Below are positions 1 through 9,581 of a stretch of 64,000 bases of DNA, piece after piece. Source of the DNA: Endomychus coccineus. Taxonomy: Eukaryota > Arthropoda > Insecta > Coleoptera > Endomychidae. Position numbers and translations under genes: made by a program. The notes beneath the pieces are model-generated. The model worked only from the letters and a program-made list of their open reading frames with translations, did not search any database and was not told where the DNA came from. The stretch is taken from assembly GCA_958510875.1 (NCBI GenBank), contig OY294067.1, positions 104,700,010 to 104,764,009 on the forward strand. The letters are read 5' to 3'. Position 1 is the stretch's first letter; each line of letters opens with the position of its first letter.

Positions 1-1490
1 AATTTCTTTTGGAACATATTATTAGTAGGTTCACCAACCACATTATGTTTCGTTGTAATTGTAATTGCTCCTAATCCTAGAGTTTTATTTTATCAGACAG
101 AACAGCTTGAGACATCTAATTTTCGGTGAATAATTTCATATTAAATATTGATCGAATAGTTGCTTTCCTTGGGGAATATAGAATTTCGTATTTGTATTTT
201 GTAAATAAATACGTATGGTACTTATTCAAACTTACCCCTCTCCATATCTAAGCAGGTCTCCATAGACCCCAGATCTTTATATTGTCATCTCCTTTAGTTT
301 TGGATAGGGGGCGATTGCACAGTATGCATTATTCCTAATTTTTGACTATATTCAATGATAGTTTAATACTCATGTGCATTTTAGATCATTCGTGGCGACC
401 CAACTTTTTGAAATAGCAACTGTGTTTGGGTAAAATCACAGCTGTAATTTTACCATCAACCTATATCAGCGATCATGTCCAACAATTTTCCAGCCGAATA
501 CTTAGCAAAGACTTCATTCCTACTTTTTTTTAGGAAAAAGTGTATACCTCCGGGTGCTAAGAAACTCCTTTACAGCGCCCGTTGATAACAGGAAAATATC
601 AAATAAACATAAATAAACTCTTTCTATTTTTTAATATTCCACGTATCGGGGCGACTTTAGAGTGTTATAAGTCCCTGATTGAACCAAGCGAATCACATCA
701 GATGTTGGCACACTGCTTGCTGATGGAGAGAATAGTGATGGCACTAATAGGTCTATTTGCAAAAGCATTTTCATTTGCAAGGTCGTGGAAATGCAGATCA
801 AGGCAATATGCAGATAAATATTTTGGAGGGGAGCTTCGAAATCTCATATTTACTAGGTCGTTATTAGTTTTGTTTTCGGAAATTTAAACGATGTATTTTA
901 CTGAAAAAATCTTCCCATTTCAGCATCCGCCTTTTTCAGAAATTTATTTTTTGTTTACATTTGAACTGGAATTTAATAAAAAATGTGTCTATATTAATTA
1001 GATGTATGATGTACAATAAACCAGCAAAAGAAAACCACGACGAATTTATATGTATATAGTTTGTTGCGTCTGTGCATCTGTTGCGACCGTATATCGGACG
1101 CAGTAACGTTTTCCATAATATTTCGAGTTTCGCGCTACTAGGACTTTTCAGCTGACCATGTGCACTCTTCAATTTATATTTGAAATTGGCGCTGATTTTA
1201 ACGACTGAGTAGATATTTTCCGATTAACATATTTCAAGCGGACTCAATAATGTTACTGCATTGAAAGGAAAACGTATATTTAGTTACATTTATTTCGACC
1301 ACGTGTAGGTAACCATACATTCTATAGCCTCGTAACAGCATAATATTGCATCCCTTGCATCTGAAACACTTCAATACATTTTTAGATTCACGTTTCAAGA
1401 TAATTTAAGTAGAAAATGTCATATATAAATATTTGTCACTGTCATTGAAACTAATTGACAGAGTCCATTGATGTTAATTATTCTCGTAAT
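1..1490. other. no recognisable gene
   Basis: AT-rich sequence with scattered stop codons in all frames. An open frame at 582-887 on the + strand encodes about 100 residues that match no family I know and show no clear motif. I see no convincing repeat structure here. Confidence 0.4.
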
Positions 1491-1497
1491 AAACGAT

Positions 1498-1707
1498 TTA
1501 AAAGATAGTACAGCTATTTGTGAGAAACTCAGAATTCAAAACTGAAGAATTGAGCCATGTTTCAGAAAAAGCAATTAATTCATAGCTCAAAGTGGATGAA
1601 ATGTTGTATAGTACGCTAGTTTTAGAATTCAGGCCTCTGACATTTTGGTAATACATGTTGAGCTTTTTGACCGAAGGTGTGTTACTGAGATATGAATCCT
1701 TATGCAT
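1498..1707 (-). pseudogene. N-terminus of non-LTR ORF2 endonuclease, truncated
   Basis: The translation contains LNMYYQNVRGLNSK followed by ELIAFSETWLN. This is the start of the APE-type endonuclease of CR1/Jockey-group non-LTR retrotransposons (the QNVRGL and SETWL blocks around the first catalytic residues). It begins 40 bp downstream of the ORF1 stop on the same strand, as expected for ORF2 of the same element. The frame stops at 1498, after about 70 residues; the rest of the endonuclease and the whole reverse transcriptase are missing. The element therefore breaks off here at its 3' side. Lineage within the CR1/Jockey group cannot be decided from so short a piece. Confidence 0.75.
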
Positions 1708-1746
1708 GCATTTACTCTCACATGAATCATTTGTATTAGATAATTG

Positions 1747-2538
1747 CTATACCAGACCCATTAAATCCCGAAATTGCTTCAATTTATTTTTATAGACAGA
1801 ACACTCACTATGCCGAACAGGATGATCAATGAATATATCTTGCGTACCAGTAGAATAACTCTTCTGTTTTAACTGTTTACAGTTAGTGCATTGACTAAAG
1901 TTGGATACGCAATCCTTTAGATCGTGATTACCGGAACATTTCGGACATGCCTTGGAATTCTTACAGGAACTGGAGCCGTGACCAAAACCACTACAGTTAT
2001 AGCAACTTAGAACATCAGTAGCATCAAAGAGGGAGCAACTATCATAGCCTATGTAGATACGCTTGTGTTCTTGAGCATTCATAAGATGTACGGTTCAGTT
2101 GGAGAAGTATTTGAAAAATGTTCGGATTGTTCTTTGTGGGCCAGAATTTTATTATTTTGCAATCGGCTGGCTTTCAGTAGTAGAGAATTTTGCCTTAATA
2201 TGTAATCCAATAGATCAGCTTCATTATGTTTCTTACTCATACCAACAATTTTTATACGAGGGTGAGGATTGGTGACTTATTTCACAGAATAGTTCTCAGA
2301 TAGTTTTTCAACAGCTATACGACGAAATTCAGAAGTATCCTTATTATTGTTGCAGCTATAATAATACCTCCATTCGCAATGTTCTTAACTTTGGAAACTG
2401 CAAATGTAGAGCTGACAGGTACAATATTCTGAAGAATTTTTTTTCGGTTTAATCATGACTCCACAATTGCTGGATACAGACTGAGCATACGTACGGGTGA
2501 CGGGTGCATTGTTATAAGCTATTTGTGCGTCGTTAAAA
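1747..2538 (-). pseudogene. non-LTR ORF1 (gag-like), C-terminal part with CCHC knuckles
   Basis: Minus-strand ORF1 of a non-LTR retrotransposon. The open part 2082-1747 holds cysteine knuckles: CYNCSGFGHGSSSCK, then CPKCSGNHDLKDC, then CTNCKQ, a triple array that binds nucleic acid in the RNP. Just upstream (2100-2400) another frame reads DTSEFRRIAVEKL and PRIKIVGMSKKHNEADLL, the RRM-like segment usual in such ORF1 proteins; a stop lies just before the downstream ATG and others are scattered. The continuation towards the N-terminus resumes beyond the Harbinger element, at 5250-5518. ORF2 follows at 1707. Confidence 0.8.
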
Positions 2539-2569
2539 GGGCGTTTTCACACTGGGCGACACGACAACG
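2539..2569 (+). repeat. Harbinger left terminal inverted repeat
   Basis: 31 bp that match the reverse complement of 5219-5249 exactly. The CACGACAACG motif recurs just inside. Confidence 0.93.
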
Positions 2570-2666
2570 ACACGATAACGACACGACAACGGTGCCGACA
2601 CGATATCCGGCAGGTGATTTACACATTCAACGAAACGGCACATGCAGTTGCTGTGTGTCGTTCATT

Positions 2667-4845
2667 ATGGCGGGTATCAACAAATTATATTTACTCTATT
2701 TATTATATTTGAGGCGCAAGAAACGATATAAGGAAAGGCATTTATGGATACATCCGATTATTAAAGTGAGATATTTAGAAGGTACCTATTATACTCTGTT
2801 TGAGAAGTTGGCTGATGACCCAAATAAGTTTTTTAATTATTTTCGTATGAGCAAAAATACATTTGACTACATATTACAGAAAATAATAAATATGATCAAA
2901 AAGCAAGACACTGGATTTAGAATGAGCATACCACCTGAAGAAATGCTGGCAGTAACAATAAGGTAAGAAATATTTTGTTTCAACTTTATTTGTAATTCAA
3001 TGAATTTGCATACAAAAACTTAGGGTTATTTTCTGGTAAGAAATGAACAAAATAATAAACATATCTTATTTTTTAACAACAAACAAACAAAAAAAAAACT
3101 ATTCCGCAGTGTCATATGAAGCAGTGTCAATGAATAGTTGCTGATATTTGTTTGTCTCTCTGTAGTTCGTCAAAAATCTTTGAGAAAGCTGGTCTTGTTG
3201 TTGGTCCATTTGATTTGAAGGAGGAGGCGATTGATAATCAATACCTTGAAGCGAATTTTGGTAGGAGTCTGAGTGGCTCGTAGCAGGCGAAGCAAGCAAA
3301 GTCTGTGGAAGATTATACTGCTGTGATGGATTAATACGCTGCTGTTGGAAAGGCCGTGGATTTAAAACACGTCGTTGCTTAATGTTTTTTATAATCGTTA
3401 AAACTTCCATTTGAAAATCCATTAATTCTGCTTCAGTCATATCTCGTATATATGGAATAAAGGACATGAGTAATACTTCTTGATCGGAACGAGAATGTTG
3501 TAAATGGGTAGCATTTCCTGAACATGGTTCAACTGCTTGTTTTCCTTTTTTTAGTTCTGATAGAATTTCACGTTCTATGTCATCCAATTGCCTTTTCGAT
3601 TTTGGCCGACGTTCATTTGAAGTTGATCGAGAGGTTGATGGAGTAGGCTGTGTTTGCGAAATTGATGGTGGATGTGGGAATTCAGTTAGCAGCTGCGAGT
3701 CTGTTAACTCCTCTGCTTCAGTTCTGCGGTCTTCTGTTTGAATCTGGCTAAAATTGCTCTCTGTCTCATCCTTCTGTGCTACCTTCAGTAAAAATTGGAG
3801 ATGCTCACTGTATATATAACTTTTTTTTGCTCCTTGGCCATTTTTTGTCCTCAAAGATCTCAAAAATGAGTCCCTTATATTAGACCATTTAGCCATAATA
3901 ATTTCCCCTACAAAAAAAAAGAAATTAATTAAACAAAGATTGTTTTTATTTTAGATATTTAGCTACGGGATGCACGCTGACTGAGCTGCATTATAATTAT
4001 AGAATTGGGATTTCTACATTAAGCAAAAATATAAACTTTGTGTGTAGCTAAATATGGAATACATTCCAACCCCATTACTCAAAGAGATGGAACAAGAAGA
4101 CTGGGCAGAAGTAGCCAATGAATTCCAGCGAAAAGCCAATTTTCCTCATTGCCTTGGAGCTATTGATGGAAAACACATACGTATCGAAAATTTTCCTCAT
4201 GCAGGATCGATGAATTTCAATTACAAGAAATATTACTATGTAGTTCTTTTGGCAATTGCCGATGCAGATTACAGTTTTTTGTTCGTGGATATTGGAGCAT
4301 ATGGGAAAGATTGCGATTCTTCAATTCTTCAAAGTACCGAGTTTTGGAGAAGACTAACGAGCGGTGAATTAGATATACCAGAGTCAAGACCCTTAACACC
4401 AGAAATAAACATAAAAGTTCCTTATGTTTTTGTAGCCGATAACGCGTTTCCAATGAATGAGCATATTCTAAAAGATTTCTCAAATCATAATTTGAGTATT
4501 AAACAACGCGTTTTTAACTACAGATTACACAGAGCTCGCAGATATGTGGAATGTGCATTCGGAATTTTAAGCAACAAATGGCGAATATTTCACAGATCAC
4601 TCAATGTTTCCAAGTCATTTTCAAAAAATATTATTGAAGCATGTGTTGTGGTACATAATATAATACGCAAAAGAGATGGGTACCACACGGAAGATTTGAT
4701 TATTTCTTCTGGTTCTAAATTACAAAACCTACCGTCTGCTAAAACACAAACAACTAATAAAACAGGACATGGAGTACGCACTTGTTTTGCAAATTATTTT
4801 GTTAGTGAAGTTGGACAATTACCCTGGCAGTTGTCAAAAATATAA
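2667..4845 (+). pseudogene. Harbinger transposase (two exons, one stop and one frameshift)
   Basis: DDE transposase of the PIF/Harbinger (DDE_Tnp_4) family. Exon 1, 2667-2962, starts MAGINKLYLLYLL and ends at a GTAAGA donor. Exon 2 starts after TTTTATTTTAG at 3955 and restores the frame as R-YLATGCTLTELHYNYRIGIS, the helix-turn-helix block of the family. Catalytic blocks are present: LGAIDGKHIRI (first D), GAYGKDCDSSIL (second acidic block), VFVADNAFPM (third D), and RRYVECAFGILSNKWRI (E with the C-terminal signature). Damage is confined to about 4049-4057: a TAA in frame and a 1-bp frame change, after which IW-EYIPTPLLKEM continues. Length, about 395 residues, is normal for the family. The intron (2963-3954) contains the main exon of the antisense MADF-BESS gene. 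The start codon is the first ATG that leaves the signature region complete. Confidence 0.88.
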
Positions 4846-5053
4846 GTTTTATTAAATAAAGTATAGTACCTGTCTTTTTCTTTTCCGCTTGGGATAGTTC
4901 CTGATACCCATCTTCCAAATACTGACATATTTCCTGCCAACTTTTGTCACGCAGTATTTTGTTTTTATTGCCTTCATGAGTTTTGTCCCAAATACAGGGC
5001 TTAGATTCAACTAATTCAATTAATGTCACGATGTCATATTTGAAACTCGCCAT
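3099..5053 (-). CDS. Harbinger partner protein, MADF-BESS type (two exons)
   Basis: Two-exon minus-strand gene, predicted 330 residues, apparently intact. Exon 1 is 5053-4870 (MASFKYDIVTLIELVESKP, with CIWD following), ending at a GTACTA donor; exon 2 starts at 3907 after TTTTTTTTTGTAG and ends at 3099. Splicing restores KKKTGEIIMAKWSNIRDSFL, which completes a MADF (Myb/SANT-like) DNA-binding domain of about 85 residues. A Ser/Pro/Gln-rich middle follows. Around 150 residues before the end, LLMSFIPYIRDMTEAELMDF followed by QMEVLTIIKNI is a BESS motif, a protein-interaction helix pair. In Harbinger elements the partner binds the ends and helps nuclear import of the transposase; that role is inferred from the family. 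Its intron holds transposase exon 2. Confidence 0.85.
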
Positions 5054-5218
5054 TTTTTCCGCCAAAATTCTACTACACCGATGACACGGCACGACAGGAC
5101 TGCTTGCTCCTCTACGACATATCGTTGCTTGCAACGACACGCCACCGACAAGTCGTCAGGTGTGAAAGCATTCCTATATATGTAGTTACATGAGAAAGGC
5201 GTCCACCGACACCGTTAC

Positions 5219-5249
5219 CGTTGTCGTGTCGCCCAGTGTGAAAACGCCC
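5219..5249 (-). repeat. Harbinger right terminal inverted repeat
   Basis: Exact reverse complement of 2539-2569. A related TGTCGTTGCAAGC/GACACG cluster lies just inside (5090-5160). Confidence 0.93.
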
Positions 5250-5518
5250 ACTTGGCAGATATTATGTTACAGACGTCACTTTTCATGTTAATGAATTCAT
5301 CATTGATGCGTGAGAAAACATCCTGCACAATAGTTTCAGTGAAATCCATAAATTGCTTATTCTTAACATTAACACATGTGTTGCAATACTAGAAGCAAAA
5401 CGTTTGATGGTATTTTAATACATATAAGATGATAACGTTTGATACAAAAACCATCGCAGGTAATACCTTTGTTTTTATCTTCTGTCGCAGATGAAGATAT
5501 ACTGCATACGTTATCCAT
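5250..5518 (-). pseudogene. non-LTR ORF1, N-terminal part
   Basis: Start of the ORF1 that resumes at 2538 beyond the Harbinger insertion. It begins at the ATG at 5518-5516 (MDNVCSISSSATEDKNKG) and shows a cysteine-rich finger: ITCDGFCIKRYHLICIK, then, after a 1-bp frame change, CNTCVNVKNKQFMDFTETIV. A finger at the start of ORF1 is common in CR1-type elements. The end (KSDVCNIISAK) joins to DAQIAYNNAPVTRTYAQ on the far side of the insertion, which fixes the insertion point inside ORF1. Confidence 0.7.
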
Positions 5519-6234
5519 TATGAAATATTACATTACTGGAAAACTAGGAGTAACGTAATCAAAGATACACTCACAACTGCACTTACTCTAATATGATGTA
5601 TACCCACAATATAAAATGATATGCCAGAACAAGTACTAAAAGTAAACCCTTTCTTTATTTATTTTTAACAAAAATACTCAAGATATTTTCACAATTTCTG
5701 AGACACTCTTTAATGTTTTATATTTTAAGACTTGGACCTCAGACACAATCAAAAATAGAAGGAAATGATCAATCAATATTAAACTCAATTAAAAGAACGA
5801 AGTTTGTCGTTTCTCATCGCTTTCTTTGAAAAATGCAAAAGAAGGATCAACATTTTTCTTCAGCAGGAAAATATCAGAAATAAAAATAACTTAGTTTTTT
5901 TATCGCTACTTTCATTGTAAACACTTTTCCCTAGAGTTCCTGGGTTAACGGTGGCTAAGATATAGCATAATAATTATTATATTTTAAATTGTTGCAGTCA
6001 AAATAAATGAATCTAACAATGTAGAAAGCCCTGCACGTATAACTTATGAAATATTTATACACGAAAATAATTCTGATAATGATTGATCTGCAGCTGAGTT
6101 TAGTGTAACTGTGAAATAGCAATAAATTTAGAATCATAAAAAAAACAGTATAAAAGAATTCCAGATTACTGCTACTTCAGTGAAGCACAAGTACAAAACT
6201 TCGGAAGGCATGTAATTAGGAATCATAGGGCAGA
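5519..6234. other. no recognisable gene
   Basis: AT-rich; the first part may be 5' leader of the minus-strand non-LTR element. No coding or repeat signal that I can name. Confidence 0.35.
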
Positions 6235-6835
6235 ATCCTAAGTTGAGGTTTTATCGAAATCTTCCAGAAGTACAGGAAGGAGAGAATTATTGAATAGGCA
6301 ACGAAGAAAGGGAAACCATTTGGGAAGTGGAAAAGGTCATATTAAAGCTGTCAGGGAAACTTATGTTGAAAACCGAAATCTTTTACCTTGTGACTATTGT
6401 TTAGGATGTTTTTTCATCTAAATTCTTGTACAGGCATAGAAATAACTGTAATAAAAGTAAAAAGGATACAAATGCACAGGCTGCAGGTTAGAATGAATTG
6501 ATAAAAAATTTAAGAGTGGATACGCTCAAAAATCGACGTTTTTACCCACATGCGTACCTTTATTATATCCCTGGAAGTTAAAATGACAAATTAATTTGCG
6601 CATTTGGAGGAAGGTACCTTAATTCGCATAGAGAAAATCGTTTTATTCAGATTACTTCACGTAAAATGAGAACTGGCGAAGATACTCCTAGAACTCAGAA
6701 AACTTCAACCATCTGACTGATTTGTTTTCTGCAGTTCATCCAAAATACTTTGATTTGTTCGTTGAAGCTAAAAAACATACGACGTTTGTAATGAGTATTG
6801 CTACATCTTTAAAACAATGTTATGACTTGCAATTA
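6235..6835 (+). pseudogene. decayed copy of an unnamed multi-copy insect gene
   Basis: Fragments in different frames read GSGKGHIKAVRETYVENRN then LLPCDYCLGCFF (6300-6420), RYLNSHRENRFIQITSRKMR (about 6615-6670) and LFSAVHPKYFDLFVEAKKH, FVMSIATSLKQCYD (6722-6830). The order LPC-x2-C-x-G-F finger, then a REL/M-ARLL helix, then HPKYFD and SLKQCCD resembles a large family of multi-copy uncharacterised arthropod proteins that I recall, sometimes linked to tyrosine-recombinase mobile elements; that link is memory, not shown here. The frame is broken by stops and shifts and by the pogo insertion at 6836. The sequence after the insertion (9582 on) does not continue it clearly. Confidence 0.4.
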
Positions 6836-9579
6836 GGGGAAGTGTGCCTAAAATGGGATACTTGGATAAAACGGAAAATATTTGTTTTAACTAGTAGTCA
6901 GTGCACTATCTATCCAAATATTGCTGAACGCGAAGCCGCCGCTTGTTTATACAGGTGACAATTTTCAGTCGCCAGTTTGCAATTGTTAGTCACGAGTGAG
7001 GTACGTTCCTTTGTTTATCTTATATTTCTTACAAAAATTGTACTACACGATAGTAAGAATTGTATGCTAAGATGTTTATAAAATATCGTAGTCTTTTTTT
7101 TGTATGTAGCTGATTCATATTTAAATAGAATTTATGTAGTTTTACGGCAATATTAGTTTGTAGGGGGTATGTAAAAACGTGTTTATTTCTTTGTAACCAT
7201 GTTGCTAAAACGGGAAAAAAGCGTTTTCTAAAATGAGGATATCCCGTTTTATCTACACAGTATTTGCATTAAGATTTTAAATAAGTATATTTTTTTTAGA
7301 TACTTAAAATGCCACCAAAGCCGAAATATCTGAGAAAGACTAATCGTCAAGCATGGTCGGAGGAACAAATGTCTGCGGCTATAGCACTTATAGAGTCGGG
7401 GTAGTATATGAAAGCGGCAAAAGATTGTGGAGTACCCAAATCTACATTAGAAAGGCGAGTAAAAGGTAAAAATAAAATAAAAAAGGGTAGTCTAAAAGGT
7501 CTAGGAAGCAGGTTGATCACATTTCCATCGGAATTGGAACAACAGCTTGTAACATATGTGAAAAATATGGAATCGATGTTGTTTGGACTTACCGCAACGT
7601 CAGTTAGACAACTAGCATTTGAGTTGGCCGAAAAAAATAACCTACCTCATTTTTTTAATAAAGATAATAAGGCAGCAGGATGGGCTTGGTTAAGATCTTT
7701 TATGCAGAGAAACAATTTTTCACTCAGGGTACCCGAGGCTACCTCAGCAGCATGGGCAACTGCTTTTAACAAGAATAATGTTAACAATTTTTTCAATCTC
7801 TTAGAAACTGTTCACGATCAACATCATTTTAAATCCTCACAAATATTTAACGTCGACGAAACCGGCATAACTACCGTCCAAGGAAACAATCAAAAATTAT
7901 AGCCATGCGAGGAAGAAAGCAGGTCGGGGCTCTTACCTCAGCTGAATGTGGGATTTGCATGAATGCAGCAGGTTATTTCATTCCACCAATGATAGTGTTT
8001 CCCCGTGCCCGAATGAAGCAAGAATTCGGAATTGGTGCTCCACCGGAAACATTAATTGCATGTGAGCCTTCAGGATGGATTAATATTTCGCTGTTTGAAA
8101 AGTGATTTGACCATTTTATTGAATATTCTCATGCATCTAAGGATAATCCAACCTTGCTAATATTAGATGGTCACAAGTCACACACCCAGAATCTTGGAGT
8201 GATAATGAAAGCTCGAAAAAAATGGAGTTGAGATTATATGTATTCCGCCACACTGCACACATAGAATGCAACCCTTAGATGTGTGCTTCATGGGTCCACT
8301 TTCAACGTTCTATAGTCAAGAGGAAAATACCTACCTTAGAAATAATCCAGGCAGAGTTATAACTATTTACAATGTGGCTGAGCTTTTTGATAAAGCGTAT
8401 CTCAAAGCTGCGACACCTCTTAATGCAATGAGTGCTTTTAAAAAGACAGGGATATTTCCTACAGATCGCCATGTTTTTACAGAAGAAATGTTTGCAGCAG
8501 CCTTGCCAACTGATTTTCCCCTGCCAGCAGCATCAACACAAATTATTGAAACACCGGAAATAACTGCAAGTAGTGAAGTAACGCCACAAGCCGAAAACAA
8601 TTCAAACTTTCAGAATTCTGAAAGGCCACAGCAAGAACGATTTGAAAGAACACCTTCTCCACAACCTTCCATATCAGGCGTACAGCAAACATCTCAAAGC
8701 ACTTCTTCACTACAACTTCTCATGTCAGATATACAATAAATACCTCGAGACACATATATCAGTCCAGAAGCTTTGAGGCCATACCCAAAAGTCACTTCCA
8801 AGAAAAGCGATGCCCAAAGAAAACGAAAGACCGGAAAAGCAGCCATACTCACCTCCACTCCTTATAAAGAAGAATTATCCGAAAGTTAACAGAAAAAAAG
8901 AATCCGGGAAGCTGGACGGATAAAAAAATCTAAACCAACCAACCAATTCCATTGAAGGAAAATACGCATCCAAAAAAGGGAAAGCAAAAGGAAAGAGTGT
9001 AAAGGTTAAACTTATTGACAATGATGAATCCAGTGAACAAGAGTCTGATCCGGAATGTTTTTATTGTGGAAACAGTTACTCTTCAAGCAAAAAGGGGGAC
9101 GGATGGATCAAATGCAACCAGTGCCTCAGATGGGTTCATGAAGCATGTGCGGGAGCAGAAGATGATGAAGATTATTTCTTCTGTGACTAATGCCAATATT
9201 AAGTTTTAAACGTGTTAACTAATTTAACTATATAATCCTTTTGTGTTTTTCATATTTTAAAATAAATCCGGTTAAGAATATTTCATGTCTTATTGCCCTT
9301 TAGATAGAACTAAAATTTCGCTGCTTAAATACATATCCCATTTTAGAATTACCCAAAATCCCATGTTATCAACATGTGTGGATAAAATGGGAAACATGCA
9401 ACATTTTTAAAAGTATATATTTTTACAAAATTGGTTAGTTCTTGAATCCAGATATTCCTTATTATGATATTAAAATAATAATTCAGCAGATTTTTGCATG
9501 AGTGAAAATTAAAAAATATTCCCAAATATTTTTCTTGAGCAGTTGTACCTTAAGTATCCCATTTTAGGCACACTTCCCC
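6836..9579. mobile_element. pogo/Tigger-type Tc1-mariner transposon
   Basis: A 2.74-kb element with 28-bp perfect inverted ends (start GGGGAAGTGTGCCTAAAATG) at 6836-6863 and 9552-9579, flanked by the TA target duplication expected of Tc1/mariner elements (6834-6835 and 9580-9581). Copies of the TIR core (CCCGTTTTA, CCCATTTTA) recur inside both ends, possibly as transposase binding sites. It carries one transposase gene with a C-terminal PHD finger, broken by several stops. Confidence 0.92.
7309..9190 (+). pseudogene. pogo-like transposase with C-terminal PHD finger, broken
   Basis: Starts at ATG 7309 (MPPKPKYLRKTNRQAWSEEQ). The N-terminal psq/CENP-B-like HTH reads AAKDCGVPKSTLERRVKG, followed by a second DNA-binding segment (AAGWAWLRSFMQRNNFSLR). 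The DDE core has all three acidic blocks: FNVDETGITTVQ, LLILDGHKSHTQN and MQPLDVCFMGPL. Then come FKKTGIFPTDRHVF, a Ser/Thr/Pro/Gln tail and a basic stretch. At about 9050-9190 a PHD finger reads CFYCGN, WIKCNQCLRWVHEACAG and FFCD, a histone-tail reader fold. Lesions: TAG at 7402, TAG near 7900, TGA near 8102, a frame change near 8223, stops near 8740 and 8887, and a frame change near 8955. A stop also splits the last finger cysteine pair. Without these the protein would be about 620 residues. Confidence 0.85.
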
Positions 9580-9581
9580 TA

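Larger units (their letters stand above)
2539..5249. mobile_element. PIF/Harbinger DNA transposon
   Basis: A 2.7-kb element bounded by 31-bp perfect terminal inverted repeats that start GGGCGTTTTCACACTGGGCG. It has the two genes typical of PIF/Harbinger: a DDE transposase and a MADF/Myb-like DNA-binding partner. Short CACGACAACG-type motifs are repeated inside both ends. The element sits inside ORF1 of a minus-strand non-LTR retrotransposon. A clean 3-bp target duplication is not visible: the flanks read AAA on the left and ACT on the right, so one side has probably mutated or was deleted. The transposase carries a stop and a frameshift, so this copy is likely non-autonomous, although the partner protein looks intact. 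Confidence 0.93.

Noticed and set aside
582..887. 101-residue plus-strand frame
   Set aside because: No motif, no family resemblance, no conserved-looking composition; AT-rich region in which such frames arise by chance.
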